NCBI RefSeq assembly: GCF_014843825.1
Contig: NZ_JHQR01000232.1
Span: 1-53,200 of the forward strand
DNA from: Mesorhizobium silamurunense
GTDB taxonomy: Bacteria; Pseudomonadota; Alphaproteobacteria; Rhizobiales; Rhizobiaceae
Direction: 5' to 3'
Length of the DNA: 53,200 nucleotides
The notes beneath the pieces were generated by a model, which was given only the letters and a program-made list of their open reading frames with translations, searched no databases and was not told where the DNA came from. Position 1 is the first letter of the stretch; each line of letters starts with the position of its first letter. Position numbers and translations under genes: made by a program. This document shows, piece by piece, positions 34,141 to 41,821 of the stretch.

Positions 34141-34170
34141 GGCGTGCTTTGCGCGGCAGGATTTGTTTTT
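34134..34170 (+). terminator. Expression-platform terminator of the fluoride riboswitch
   Basis: CCTGCC (34134-34139) pairs with GGCAGG (34155-34160), followed by ATTTGTTTTT. Its left arm is part of the aptamer's CTCCTGCC, which gives mutually exclusive folding. Confidence 0.75.
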
Positions 34171-34243
34171 CCCGCTCGCATCGTGCCTGCTTTGTTGAAG
34201 CGATTCCCTAAGTGGGATCGCCTTGTGGAAAGGCAATGAAGCG

Positions 34244-34636
34244 ATGACCCTTGCGGCCTGCGCCCTGGTCCTGATCGGCGGCTTCCTCGGCGGTGTTTCC
34301 CGCTTCTTCCTCTCGGGCGTTGTCGGCCGCAGCGTTGGCGAGACCTTTCCCTGGGGCACGCTGGTGGTCAACGTCTCCGGCGCGCTGGCCATCGGCGCCT
34401 TCGCCGGTGCCGCGCGGTCGGTCGGTGGAATCTTTTCCGCCGAGCTGGTGCGCGACCTGATCGTGGTCGGCCTGTTCGGCGGCTACACCACGGTTTCGTC
34501 CTTCTGCCTGCAGACGTTGAACCTCGCGCTCGACGGCGAGCGGCGGCTCGCTGCCTTCAACGCCGTCGCCTCGGCGGCACTCTGCATGCTCGCCGTTGCG
34601 CTCGGCTTTTGGGCTGTCGTGCGGGTGGCAGGGTAG
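34244..34636 (+). CDS. crcB: Fluoride channel subunit CrcB/Fluc (first copy)
   Basis: The 130-residue protein has four membrane helices and the Fluc signatures GGFLGGVSRFFLS, WGTLVVNVSGALAIG (the Asn lining the pore) and FGGYTTVSSFCLQTLNL (Thr/Ser and Phe box). Fluc forms a dual-topology dimer that exports fluoride. It is paired with a second copy six bases downstream, so the working channel may be a heterodimer of oppositely oriented subunits. It is controlled by the upstream riboswitch. ATG 34244 is preferred over a TTG at 34223. Confidence 0.92.
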   Translation: MTLAACALVLIGGFLGGVSRFFLSGVVGRSVGETFPWGTLVVNVSGALAIGAFAGAARSVGGIFSAELVRDLIVVGLFGGYTTVSSFCLQTLNLALDGERRLAAFNAVASAALCMLAVALGFWAVVRVAG

Positions 34637-34642
34637 GGCGCC

Positions 34643-35071
34643 ATGTCCGGAAACGACAGACAGACGGCCTTGCGGCTTTATCTGGCGGTCGGCTGCGGCG
34701 CGGCCGTCGGTTCGCTGGCACGCTTCCTGTGCGGCTATGTCATCGTCTCGCTGCTGGGCTGGAGCGCGCTTCTTGCAACGGCTTTCGTCAACGTCGTCGG
34801 CTCCTGGGTCATCATGTTCTTCGCCACGCTGACCCGGCCGGACGGGCGCCTCATGGTCGGCCCCGCCGGCCGCCAGTTCGTGACCGGCGGCTTCTGCGGC
34901 GGCCTCACCACCTTCTCGGCCATGAGCCTCGACACCTTCATCCTGCTTTTCGAGGGCGACCTCGGCCTCGCCACGACCTATCTTGTCAGTGTGGTGGTCC
35001 TGTCGCTTGCTTCGGCCTGGCTCGGCTATCTCATGGCGGCCAGGTTCAACCGCTTGCCGATCACCAGGTGA
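34643..35071 (+). CDS. crcB: Fluoride channel subunit CrcB/Fluc (second copy)
   Basis: The 142-residue protein has four helices and Fluc motifs: GCGAAVGSLARFLCG, TAFVNVVGSWVIMF and CGGLTTFSAMSLDTF. It differs enough from the first copy to suggest a specialised partner in a heterodimeric channel rather than a recent duplication. It is followed after 14 bases by a DUF190 gene. Confidence 0.92.
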   Translation: MSGNDRQTALRLYLAVGCGAAVGSLARFLCGYVIVSLLGWSALLATAFVNVVGSWVIMFFATLTRPDGRLMVGPAGRQFVTGGFCGGLTTFSAMSLDTFILLFEGDLGLATTYLVSVVVLSLASAWLGYLMAARFNRLPITR

Positions 35072-35085
35072 TCAGGGAGGAGAAC

Positions 35086-35424
35086 ATGGAACTTCCCAGC
35101 CAATGCGTGCTGCTCAGGATCTTCTTCGGCGAGGACGACAGGGCGGCCGACGGCAAGCCGCTGCATGAGGCGATCGTCATCAAGGCACGCGAGACCGGCA
35201 TGGCGGGCGCGACCGTGCTCCGAGGGCCGCTCGGCTTCGGCCGCTCGAGCGTGCTCCACACCGCCAAGATCCTGCGGCTGTCGCAGGACCTGCCAATCGT
35301 CGTCGAGATCGTCGACGCGCCGGAAAAGATCGATGCGCTGATCCCTCAGATCAAGGCGCTGACCAACAGTTGCCTGATCACCAGGGAGAAGGTCGAGGTG
35401 ATCCGCTACGGCGACGGGGATTGA
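35086..35424 (+). CDS. DUF190 family protein
   Basis: The 112-residue PII-like protein contains CVLLRIFFGEDDRAADGKPL, ATVLRGPLGFGRSSVLHT and LPIVVEIVDAPEKIDALIPQ, typical of DUF190. DUF190 genes are frequent companions of crcB and may act as regulatory or nucleotide-sensing partners; the mechanism is not established. A good AGGGAGGAG site precedes ATG 35086. Confidence 0.9.
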   Translation: MELPSQCVLLRIFFGEDDRAADGKPLHEAIVIKARETGMAGATVLRGPLGFGRSSVLHTAKILRLSQDLPIVVEIVDAPEKIDALIPQIKALTNSCLITREKVEVIRYGDGD

Positions 35425-35442
35425 ACCCGACCGACCGTTCGA

Positions 35443-35649
35443 TCAGCGGTGGCGAAGGCGACGGCCGATCGTGCCTTCGTCGAAAATGCCGGCGGAAAAC
35501 AGCTTCATGGCTTCGATCGCCAGCTCGGAGGCCTTGGGGCTGCCGCGGGTAATGCCCCGCTCCTCGCAGACCTGGTCGTAAATGCGCTTCAACAGGACGA
35601 GATCGTCCGGATATGCAACGCTGCTCTTGGAAATATGAGGGTCGATCAT
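35443..35649 (-). CDS. Small conserved-type protein (paralogue of 40489-40704)
   Basis: The 68-residue protein has LVLLKRIYDQVCEERGITRG followed by SPKASELAIEAMKLFSAGIF and a basic end. The pattern (long helix, ERGI, residues selecting EAxxL, then LFxxG) recurs in the protein at 40489-40704, so these are one small-protein family. ATG 35649 follows GGAAGGGAAG. Function is unknown. Confidence 0.7.
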   Translation of the reverse strand: MIDPHISKSSVAYPDDLVLLKRIYDQVCEERGITRGSPKASELAIEAMKLFSAGIFDEGTIGRRLRHR

Positions 35650-35751
35650 GCTTCCCTTCCTATCTTCGCTCACAGCCGGCAACGCCCCTTGTCACTTGTC
35701 GCCGAAGGCGTCGATCTAGGGCACCTGGCCTGCCTGCCCACCCAGTGCGAC

Positions 35752-35779
35752 AAAAAAGGCGGCCCGAGGGCCGCCCTTT
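35752..35779 (-). terminator. Rho-independent terminator of ndk
   Basis: On the minus strand GGGCGGCC, a short loop, GGCCGCC and a T run follow the ndk stop by about 25 bases. Confidence 0.8.
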
Positions 35780-35804
35780 GTTACAAAAAACCGAAGCTTC
35801 CAGC

Positions 35805-36227
35805 TCAGCCGACGATCTCGGTGTCGGAGAACCAGTAGCGGATCTCCTGCGCGGCGGTTTCCGGCGCGTCGGAACCGTGCACCGAATTCTCGCCGATCGA
35901 CAGCGCATGCACCTTGCGGATGGTGCCCTCGGCGGCGTTGGCCGGGTTGGTGGCGCCCATCACTTCTCGGTTCTTGGCAATGGCGTTCTCGCCCTCCAGC
36001 ACCTGCACGACGGTCGGGCCCGACGACATGAACTCGACCAGCTCGCCGAAGAACGGACGTTCCTTGTGGACGGCATAGAAGCCTTCGGCCTCGCGGCGGC
36101 TCATCCACACGCGGCGCGACGCGATGACGCGCAGGCCCGCATCCTCCAGCATCTTGATGATGGCGCCGGTCAGATTGCGCTTGGTCGCATCCGGCTTGAT
36201 CATGGAGAAGGTGCGTTCGATCGCCAT
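35805..36227 (-). CDS. ndk: Nucleoside diphosphate kinase
   Basis: Ndk transfers the gamma phosphate between nucleoside triphosphates and diphosphates through a phosphohistidine. The 140-residue protein has TFSMIKPDATKRNLTG at the start, FFGELVEFMSSGPTVVQVLE and the active-site NSVHGSDA. ATG 36227 gives the family length. A terminator follows. Confidence 0.97.
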   Translation of the reverse strand: MAIERTFSMIKPDATKRNLTGAIIKMLEDAGLRVIASRRVWMSRREAEGFYAVHKERPFFGELVEFMSSGPTVVQVLEGENAIAKNREVMGATNPANAAEGTIRKVHALSIGENSVHGSDAPETAAQEIRYWFSDTEIVG

Positions 36228-36401
36228 TGGCTCGTCCTTGTTCTGGAAATGGAAATTGGAGTGGCGGGCTCTATACAAGCCGCTTGGCGGCTTGCCAAGG
36301 GGAGGCGGCTTCTGGTCAAGGCCGGCTCTTTGCGGGATAATTGGATGGCTGCGAGCGCGTTTCGCATCTGTGCCGGAAGCGTCGCGGCGGAACCGGAAGC
36401 G

Positions 36402-36626
36402 ATGAACTGGCCTTACCTCAGACGCGGCGATGTCGCCGGCATTCTCCTCATGGCCGTTGTTCTCGCCGTGCTCGCCTTCGTCCTGCTCTTCTTCCCACAG
36501 CGCGGACAAGAGAATTTCGGCTTCGGCCCGGAGTGGCAATGCGCGCGCATGGAGCAGGGCGACCCGATCTGCGTCAGGCTGGTCGACAAGGACGCGCCGA
36601 ACAAAACGCGCCAAAGTAGACGCTAA
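36402..36626 (+). CDS. Small single-helix membrane protein
   Basis: The 74-residue protein has one membrane helix (GILLMAVVLAVLAFVLLFF) and a short external part with two Cys (WQCARMEQGDPICVRLV) that could pair. It overlaps the stop of the convergent DUF1905 gene by 4 bases. Function is unknown. Confidence 0.6.
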   Translation: MNWPYLRRGDVAGILLMAVVLAVLAFVLLFFPQRGQENFGFGPEWQCARMEQGDPICVRLVDKDAPNKTRQSRR

Positions 36627-36919
36627 AGCTCGATCGCTATGGTCAATGCCGGCGCATCGCCGGCCTTCAGCCCTTCGCGCTGCCGCACCGAGGCCTTGAT
36701 GGGCAGAATCAGGCTTCCGGAGGCTCTGTCGGGGAAGAGCGACGTGCTCCATCTTGTCTTGCCGATGACGGCCGTGACGCCGAGCGAACCCCAGGGCCGC
36801 GCCATCCCAGCCATCGCCGCCTTGATCCGCGCCGCGAGCTCGGCCGGCAGCGTCACGAAATGCCAGCCGCCCTTGCCGGGATAGACCCAGATCTCGGCCT
36901 GGATCTCATAGCGCAGCAT
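36623..36919 (-). CDS. DUF1905 family protein
   Basis: The 98-residue protein shows the DUF1905 beta-barrel pattern: AEIWVYPGKGGWHFVTLP, AELAARIKA, GSLGVTAVIGKTRWSTSLFP and LPIKASVRQREGLKAGD. Function is unknown for the family. It lies 30 bases after the GST gene on the same strand. Confidence 0.85.
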   Translation of the reverse strand: MLRYEIQAEIWVYPGKGGWHFVTLPAELAARIKAAMAGMARPWGSLGVTAVIGKTRWSTSLFPDRASGSLILPIKASVRQREGLKAGDAPALTIAIEL

Positions 36920-36949
36920 GACGATCCTGCCGCTCGCGGCCCTGTTCCG

Positions 36950-37642
36950 TCACGCCGCCGCCGCGACCTGCCGGCCGATGCCGCCATGCAGGTCGAGGCA
37001 GCGCTCGAACCACTGCGCGACGCTGTCGTCGGCCTCGAGCAGCCGGTAGGGCGAGGCGATGCGCGCCCATTGCAGCGCGCCGAACACGATGTAGTCGGTA
37101 AACAGCGGTGCCTCGCCACCGATGAAGGGCTGGTAGCTAAGCATCGAGCGCAGCGGCTCCAGCGAGGCGCGGAACACGCCGAGCCCCGCGTCGCGTCCGG
37201 CAACCACATCTTCCAGCCGCTTGCCGAGCCGCTGTTCGCGGCTCTGACGGAAATAGGCGCGGTTCGCCTCGTCCTGCATGCCGTGCAGGTCGGCGAGCAG
37301 CACCGTCGTGAGGTAGGGATGGATGGTGAGCTGCGACCAGCGCTCGATGAAGCGCGCCATCGCCTTGCCGCCTTCGCCGCCGAATAACGTCGGCCGCTCC
37401 GGATAGGCCTCGTCGAGATAGAGCGCGATGGCGAAGGAATCGGCCACCACGCGGTCGCCGTCGCGGATCACCGGCACCGTCTTCGACACGCCGCCCTCCA
37501 CCTTGGGCACGTCCAGGAAGCGCGTCGGCACCTTGGTGGCGTCGAGCCCCTTGTGGGCCAGCGCCATCTTCGTCTTCCAGCAATGCGGGCTGAACGGGCG
37601 TTGGGTGTCGTGGCCAACGAGGTCATAGAACAGAATGGTCAT
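36950..37642 (-). CDS. Glutathione S-transferase (beta-etherase-like subgroup)
   Basis: The 230-residue protein opens FYDLVGHDTQRPFSPHCWKT, the extended N-terminus of GSTs related to LigE/LigF-type beta-etherases, followed by VSKTVPVIRDGDRVVADSFA for glutathione binding and a helical C-terminal domain. Many relatives are not lignin enzymes, so the substrate is open. It is divergent from the DinB gene with a 54-base gap. Confidence 0.85.
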   Translation of the reverse strand: MTILFYDLVGHDTQRPFSPHCWKTKMALAHKGLDATKVPTRFLDVPKVEGGVSKTVPVIRDGDRVVADSFAIALYLDEAYPERPTLFGGEGGKAMARFIERWSQLTIHPYLTTVLLADLHGMQDEANRAYFRQSREQRLGKRLEDVVAGRDAGLGVFRASLEPLRSMLSYQPFIGGEAPLFTDYIVFGALQWARIASPYRLLEADDSVAQWFERCLDLHGGIGRQVAAAA

Positions 37643-37696
37643 TACGGGTCCTGCGGGTTACGAAGAGCCGGGATTCGCTCTGAGCGGGATGGAAGA

Positions 37697-38206
37697 ATGA
37701 AACAGCATTTCATGATGTTTGCGGCCTACAATCAATGGGCCAACGCGCGCATCTACGATGCCGCTGCCGATCTCCACGAGGAAGAGCTCGGCCGCGACGT
37801 CGGTGCTTTCTTCGGCTCGATGCTGGGCACGCTCAATCATCTGCTCGTCACCGACCGCGTCTGGATGAAGCGCTTTACGGGCGAGGGGGACGCGCCGTCA
37901 AACCTTGCGACGATCCTCTATCGCGCCTTCCCAGGCTTGCGCTTGGCGCGCGAGGCCGAGGACAGGAGGATCGTCGACTGGGTGAGCGGCATGACCGACA
38001 AGGCGTTCACCGGACGTTTTTCCTATATGACGACCGACATGCGCACCGTCTCGCAGCGGCTGGCGCCGGCGCTCAGCCATCTTTTCAACCACCAGACCCA
38101 CCATCGCGGCCAGGCGCATATGTGCCTCACCGTGCTCGGCAGGCCATCTGTGCCGCTCGACCTGATGCTGTTCCAGCGTTCCGAGGAAGGCCGCGCCTAC
38201 GCCTGA
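37697..38206 (+). CDS. DinB family metal-binding protein
   Basis: The 169-residue four-helix-bundle protein has the three-His metal site typical of DinB/YfiT-like proteins: LNHLLVTDRVW early, and LFNHQTHHRGQ late. Members include thiol-dependent S-transferases; here the reaction is unknown. ATG 37697 follows GGATGGAAG. Confidence 0.88.
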   Translation: MKQHFMMFAAYNQWANARIYDAAADLHEEELGRDVGAFFGSMLGTLNHLLVTDRVWMKRFTGEGDAPSNLATILYRAFPGLRLAREAEDRRIVDWVSGMTDKAFTGRFSYMTTDMRTVSQRLAPALSHLFNHQTHHRGQAHMCLTVLGRPSVPLDLMLFQRSEEGRAYA

Positions 38207-38395
38207 GAGCAGCCTGCCAAGAGCTCGCATCGATCGCCGCGAAAATGCTGGCGGGCCGCAGTTTTCCATGGCCTGACTCGCCCTGCCATCTCTGGAGCTT
38301 GGCTGCCGATTAACCAAACTTGCATTGAAGCTAATGTATTAGGACTTCGTTTGCGCTCGCGCTCCACAATAAGGCAGTTGCAGTGGGAGCAATGC

Positions 38396-39181
38396 ATGCG
38401 CATCGATTTGTCCGCCACGAGTTGGGGCAGGGTGGCGCTGGTCACGGTCGCCGGCACGGCATTCTTCATTGCCGCGGCCTTCTTTGTCGATTCCTTCAAC
38501 TTTCCCTCGCTGTCGCCCGAGGCGCTGCTCTGGGCCAAGCTCACCGACCTGTTCCTGCCGCTTGTCCTTGGCGGTTCCTTCCTGTTCTTCCTGATGTGGA
38601 AGATGCGCCAGCTGGCCATCGCCCAGAAGGAGCTCAGCATCGTCGCCGCGACCGACAGCTTGACGGCGGTCTTCAACCGCGGCGCCTTCTCGATGCTGGT
38701 CGAGGCCTATCTCGAGCAGGCCCGTGGCCATGCGGTCGCCGATGCCGGTGCGCTGCTGATCGTCGACGCCGATCATTTCAAGTCGATCAACGACCGTCTC
38801 GGCCATGATTGCGGCGACCAGGCGCTGAAGCTGATCGCCAGGACGATCCAGGGCCAGCTCCACGGCGCCGACATCGTCGGACGCATCGGCGGCGAGGAAT
38901 TCGCAGTCTTCCTTCCGGGCGCCGACGCGACGCGTTCCTTCCTGGTCGCGGAATCGATCAGGCGGCGCATCCGCGAGGCCGACTTCGCGCCCGGCGGCCA
39001 GCCATGTCCGCTCTCGGTCAGCATCGGCGGCATCGCTTTCAGCGGACCCACCACCTATCACGACATGTTCCAGGTCGCAGACAGACATCTCTACAGGGCG
39101 AAGTCGAACGGACGCGACCAGGTGAGCTTCGAAAGCCCGCGCAGCGTGCTGTCCGGCGAGGCCGCCAACACGTTCCACTGA
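38396..39181 (+). CDS. Membrane diguanylate cyclase (GGDEF domain)
   Basis: The 261-residue protein has two N-terminal membrane helices (VALVTVAGTAFFIAAAFFV and FLPLVLGGSFLFFLMW) and a GGDEF domain: TDSLTAVFNRGAF, VDADHFKSINDRLGH and active-site GGEEF, so it should make cyclic di-GMP. The product-inhibition I-site (RxxD) is replaced by HGAD, so feedback may be weak. ATG 38396 is used. The signal sensed is unknown. A c-di-GMP source is of interest because the window also encodes a membrane polysaccharide synthase. Confidence 0.93.
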   Translation: MRIDLSATSWGRVALVTVAGTAFFIAAAFFVDSFNFPSLSPEALLWAKLTDLFLPLVLGGSFLFFLMWKMRQLAIAQKELSIVAATDSLTAVFNRGAFSMLVEAYLEQARGHAVADAGALLIVDADHFKSINDRLGHDCGDQALKLIARTIQGQLHGADIVGRIGGEEFAVFLPGADATRSFLVAESIRRRIREADFAPGGQPCPLSVSIGGIAFSGPTTYHDMFQVADRHLYRAKSNGRDQVSFESPRSVLSGEAANTFH

Positions 39182-39212
39182 ACAGCTCCGCGCGGCAGAG
39201 GCAGGAGGGCTC

Positions 39213-39632
39213 TCACCGGCGGCTGCGGTTGAGCAGCGGCCTGTACTGGCGGATCAGCTGGCGCTCGACGTCGAGATAGGGCCTGATCAGGCCGGCTGCC
39301 GTCAATGTCGGCTCGGGCTGATGGATAACCGCCGTCAGCATGCCATGCGCGGTAAGCAGGCCCAGCCACTTCAACGCTTCCCATTTCGGCGTCGCGCCGC
39401 TGCGTCCGGCCAGGCTCCGGTTGATGTATCCGGGATAAGACAACAGGCGCTTTCCCGCCGATGAGCCGCAAGTGCCGATCCTGACCGGCCTGCCGTCGGC
39501 GGTGATCCAGGCATAGACGGCCTCGCCGAGCTCGCACGCCTTCTGGTCGGTTACCGTGACCCGGATCGAGGACTTGTCTCGGCTGAGCCTCATTTCCGCT
39601 GCCGGCTTGAACTGGTCGCGATCAAGAAACAT
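39213..39632 (-). CDS. GIY-YIG-like domain protein, uncertain
   Basis: The 139-residue protein has AVYAWITADGRPVRIGTCGS followed by LLSYPGYINRSLAGR, which resembles the GIY-YIG core (a strand, a turn with Gly, then an R-G-T strand), though the YIG is altered to RIG. A helical C-terminal part with a basic end follows. ATG 39632 is used; 39665 is also possible. No neighbour explains it. Confidence 0.55.
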   Translation of the reverse strand: MFLDRDQFKPAAEMRLSRDKSSIRVTVTDQKACELGEAVYAWITADGRPVRIGTCGSSAGKRLLSYPGYINRSLAGRSGATPKWEALKWLGLLTAHGMLTAVIHQPEPTLTAAGLIRPYLDVERQLIRQYRPLLNRSRR

Positions 39633-39827
39633 CCGCACCCCTGCTGCATGTCCGCAAACCTGCACGGGGAAGGCGAATGTTCTGTGCGCTGCTTCACGTA
39701 ACGGGCTGATCTGTGCGCTGTTTCACGCAGCGGGCCGTTCTATGCGATGTTTCATGGAGCGCGGGAAAAGTTTCGCGGGATTCGGCCAGGCAGCGGCATG
39801 CGTGCGGGAAGGCCGGATTGAACGAAA

Positions 39828-39859
39828 AAACCCGCCCGAGAGCTATCTCAGACGGGTTT
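39828..39859 (-). terminator. Rho-independent terminator of the DUF982 gene
   Basis: On the minus strand AAACCCG, an internal GAGA/TCTC stem, CGGGTTT and further T form a hairpin about 35 bases after the DUF982 stop. Confidence 0.75.
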
Positions 39860-39894
39860 CGCCAGGCCTTTACCGGCCGTGGGGCCGGCGGATC

Positions 39895-40197
39895 TCAGGC
39901 GGCGAAGCCACTATAGTCGCGCGCGACCGGCTTCACCGAGACGATCGGCTGATCCGACGGCCACAGGATGCCAGCCGTCACCGCGAAGGTGATCAGCGCA
40001 TCGCGCGCCGATTCGGCGGAGATCTCTCCGGCCCGCGCGGCTTCGCAGGCCTTCGCCGCGGCGCCGTAGCTCAGCCGCCGGCGCGACGGCGGGAACTCGG
40101 TCAGGAACTCATGCATGTCGGACAGCGAAGCAATCATGCGCCTGTGACCCGCGCCGACGCTGACCGCGACCGGGGTGAAGAACATCCTCTCGTACAT
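39895..40197 (-). CDS. DUF982 family protein
   Basis: The 100-residue protein matches the Rhizobiales DUF982 pattern: a VSVGAGHRRMIASLSDMHEF strand-helix unit, then ACEAARAGEISAESARDALI and TFAVTAGILW. DUF982 proteins occur in many copies in rhizobia; their function is unknown. A terminator follows. The 291 bases upstream to 40488 hold no gene I can support. Confidence 0.87.
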   Translation of the reverse strand: MYERMFFTPVAVSVGAGHRRMIASLSDMHEFLTEFPPSRRRLSYGAAAKACEAARAGEISAESARDALITFAVTAGILWPSDQPIVSVKPVARDYSGFAA

Positions 40198-40488
40198 TTA
40201 GACCTCGCGAATTGGGGCGGAGGACGGCGGGCTGCCAGCCTCGGTCTTGGGGTAGGACGCCACACAACGTGCCTTTGGCGCGCGAGGTTCCACGTTCCGA
40301 GATCTTTTCGTGCCTGCCCCCGCCAGAGGGCGGCAGTGAGTCCAGTCTGAAATTTCCATCTACGACTAGGGAGGATTCGCTAAGCGGTCGCGCCAGGTGT
40401 ACGATGCCTTGTCGTCCGATCTGAATGGCTACGGACGGTTGGAAGAGTTCATCACGCTTTCGCCCTACTCAAACGAGGAACAGCGGAG

Positions 40489-40704
40489 ATGAGGACTCTC
40501 TGGGGCGTCGCCGACCCCGAACAACTGGTCGCACTTGCCAACCTCCTGGAGGATTACGCGAAGGAGATGGGTATCGCTGGCGACGAGGAAGCGCGCCGCG
40601 TTTTGGCAGAGCGCATCTTGGCGCTGTTCAACGAGGGCGTGCCGCCGGTGGAGATCAAACGACGCTTGGATTCTGCTCCAGCCTTGCCTTCGCATCCTTG
40701 GTAG
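40489..40704 (+). CDS. Small conserved-type protein (paralogue of 35443-35649)
   Basis: The 71-residue protein has LVALANLLEDYAKEMGIAGD, then RRVLAERILALFNEGVPPVE and IKRRLD, the same layout as the protein at 35443-35649. ATG 40489 is preceded by GCGGAG. Function is unknown. It begins a group of small genes. Confidence 0.65.
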   Translation: MRTLWGVADPEQLVALANLLEDYAKEMGIAGDEEARRVLAERILALFNEGVPPVEIKRRLDSAPALPSHPW

Positions 40705-40750
40705 AGGGAACTGAACCCTCCTCGGGCCGTTGGGCCGCTAGGAGGCTCTT

Positions 40751-40930
40751 GTGGCCGACATCCCCCGCCAGCCTGAAAGCGCTAAAAATTTCATACTTCG
40801 GCGCTTGGTTGAAGAAACAGACATTACCGAAGAACAGGCGCGAGAATTGATCGCTTTGCTAGGCTATGAGTGGCCGTCGCTTTTGCGGGAAGCCCGGCTC
40901 TTGGTGAAGAAAAAGCGCTGGATCTATTAG
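40751..40930 (+). CDS. Small protein (59 residues), GTG start
   Basis: A GTG at 40751 sits ten bases after the start of GGAGG (40741-40745) and opens a 59-residue frame: ADIPRQPESAKNFILRRLVE, then ETDITEEQARELIALLGYEW and LLREARLLVKKKRW. It is predicted to be helical, with a basic C-terminus. The pattern ITEEQARELIALLG is typical of short rhizobial proteins with an unknown role. It is 46 bases after the previous small gene, so the two may form an operon. Confidence 0.6.
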   Translation: MADIPRQPESAKNFILRRLVEETDITEEQARELIALLGYEWPSLLREARLLVKKKRWIY

Positions 40931-41046
40931 CGCTAGCCGCGTTCCATTCAAATATAATCGCCCATTCGGATCCTCGATCTAGTTTGCCCTTTTGGGGCGC
41001 CGCGAACCTTCGACCTCTGGCCCAGAGGGCGGCGCAGGGCAGATCG

Positions 41047-41232
41047 TCATGGGACGGAGCCGGCCGTGATCGTCACCTCCGCTGGAGGTTGCGGAACGTG
41101 ATAATACGTCGACAGAACCAGCAGGAGGATTGCGACACCTGCCATCAATCCCGCGATGATGTTGACGAAGAGCTGGCCGGCCCTTTCGGCAAGCCGCTGC
41201 CGCCAGCTCATCGCCGATGGGATCAAGCGCAT
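41047..41232 (-). CDS. Small single-helix membrane protein
   Basis: The 61-residue protein has a basic start (RLIPSAMSWRQRL), one long membrane helix (NIIAGLMAGVAILLLVLS) and a short outer tail (PQPPAEVTITAG). AGGTGG precedes ATG 41232. Function is unknown; it lies 60 bases after the His-rich secreted protein on the same strand. Confidence 0.6.
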   Translation of the reverse strand: MRLIPSAMSWRQRLAERAGQLFVNIIAGLMAGVAILLLVLSTYYHVPQPPAEVTITAGSVP

Positions 41233-41292
41233 TTTCCACCTGTCCTACAGGCACCGCTTCGGGCCCGCTTCAGCTTCGGTAAGGGACAGCTG

Positions 41293-41604
41293 CTAATAGC
41301 GCCAGCCTCTATGGAGGCCGCAGCTCCAGACTCTCTTCACGACCCAATGATGGTGGTGCCAGCGCTTGTGCACCCTGACCATACAGTCGCGATGGTGGCG
41401 ATGGCTGCGCCAGTCGCGCATCTCGTATCGCCCGCCATAGCGCCAGCTGTCGTCACGCATATGATGGCGGCGCCAGTAGTAATCGTCATTGTATCGGCCC
41501 ATCCCGTCATCGGTGGTGATGGTCAGGCTTGTCGCCTGCGTCGGAACCGTTGTCGGCGCCATAGCAGCCACGCCAAGCATCGCGGCTAGAATGAGATTCT
41601 TCAT
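41293..41604 (-). CDS. Secreted His/Arg/Tyr-rich protein
   Basis: The 103-residue product has a signal peptide (about 1-24, ending TQA) and a mature part very rich in His, Arg, Trp and Tyr (YYWRRHHMRDDSWRYGGRY; VHKRWHHHHWVVKRVW) with two Cys. A metal- or polyanion-binding role is possible from composition only. GGAGGC precedes ATG 41604. Confidence 0.7.
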   Translation of the reverse strand: MKNLILAAMLGVAAMAPTTVPTQATSLTITTDDGMGRYNDDYYWRRHHMRDDSWRYGGRYEMRDWRSHRHHRDCMVRVHKRWHHHHWVVKRVWSCGLHRGWRY

Positions 41605-41704
41605 TGCTGCCTCCTTGCATTAGATTTTCCTAACGAAAACCTATTGTCGGGTGAAAAGTTCCGCGACAAAGCCACAAGCGGTCGCGCGTTGTCTTGGCGA
41701 GCGA

Positions 41705-41807
41705 ATGCATGTCGCCCAAAAGTGCGCAGCGGTTTTGGGAGAACGACATGCATCTAACGAAGACTCAAAGCGCGTCGCCTGATTCTGCTTCGTCGCGACG
41801 CGCTTTG
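41705..41807. repeat. Intergenic palindromic repeat, two-hairpin module (copy C)
   Basis: The first hairpin is nested: ATGCATGTCG (41705-41714) with CGACATGCAT (41743-41752) outside, and CCCAAAA with TTTTGGG inside, around GTGCGCAGCGG. The second hairpin is a perfect 13-base stem, CAAAGCGCGTCGC (41766-41778) with GCGACGCGCTTTG (41795-41807). The core is identical to that of the repeat at 23763 but the stem bases next to it are swapped. It lies after the helicase stop and may serve as its 3' end signal. Confidence 0.85.
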
Positions 41808-41821
41808 GTGCGGGCCGACGC

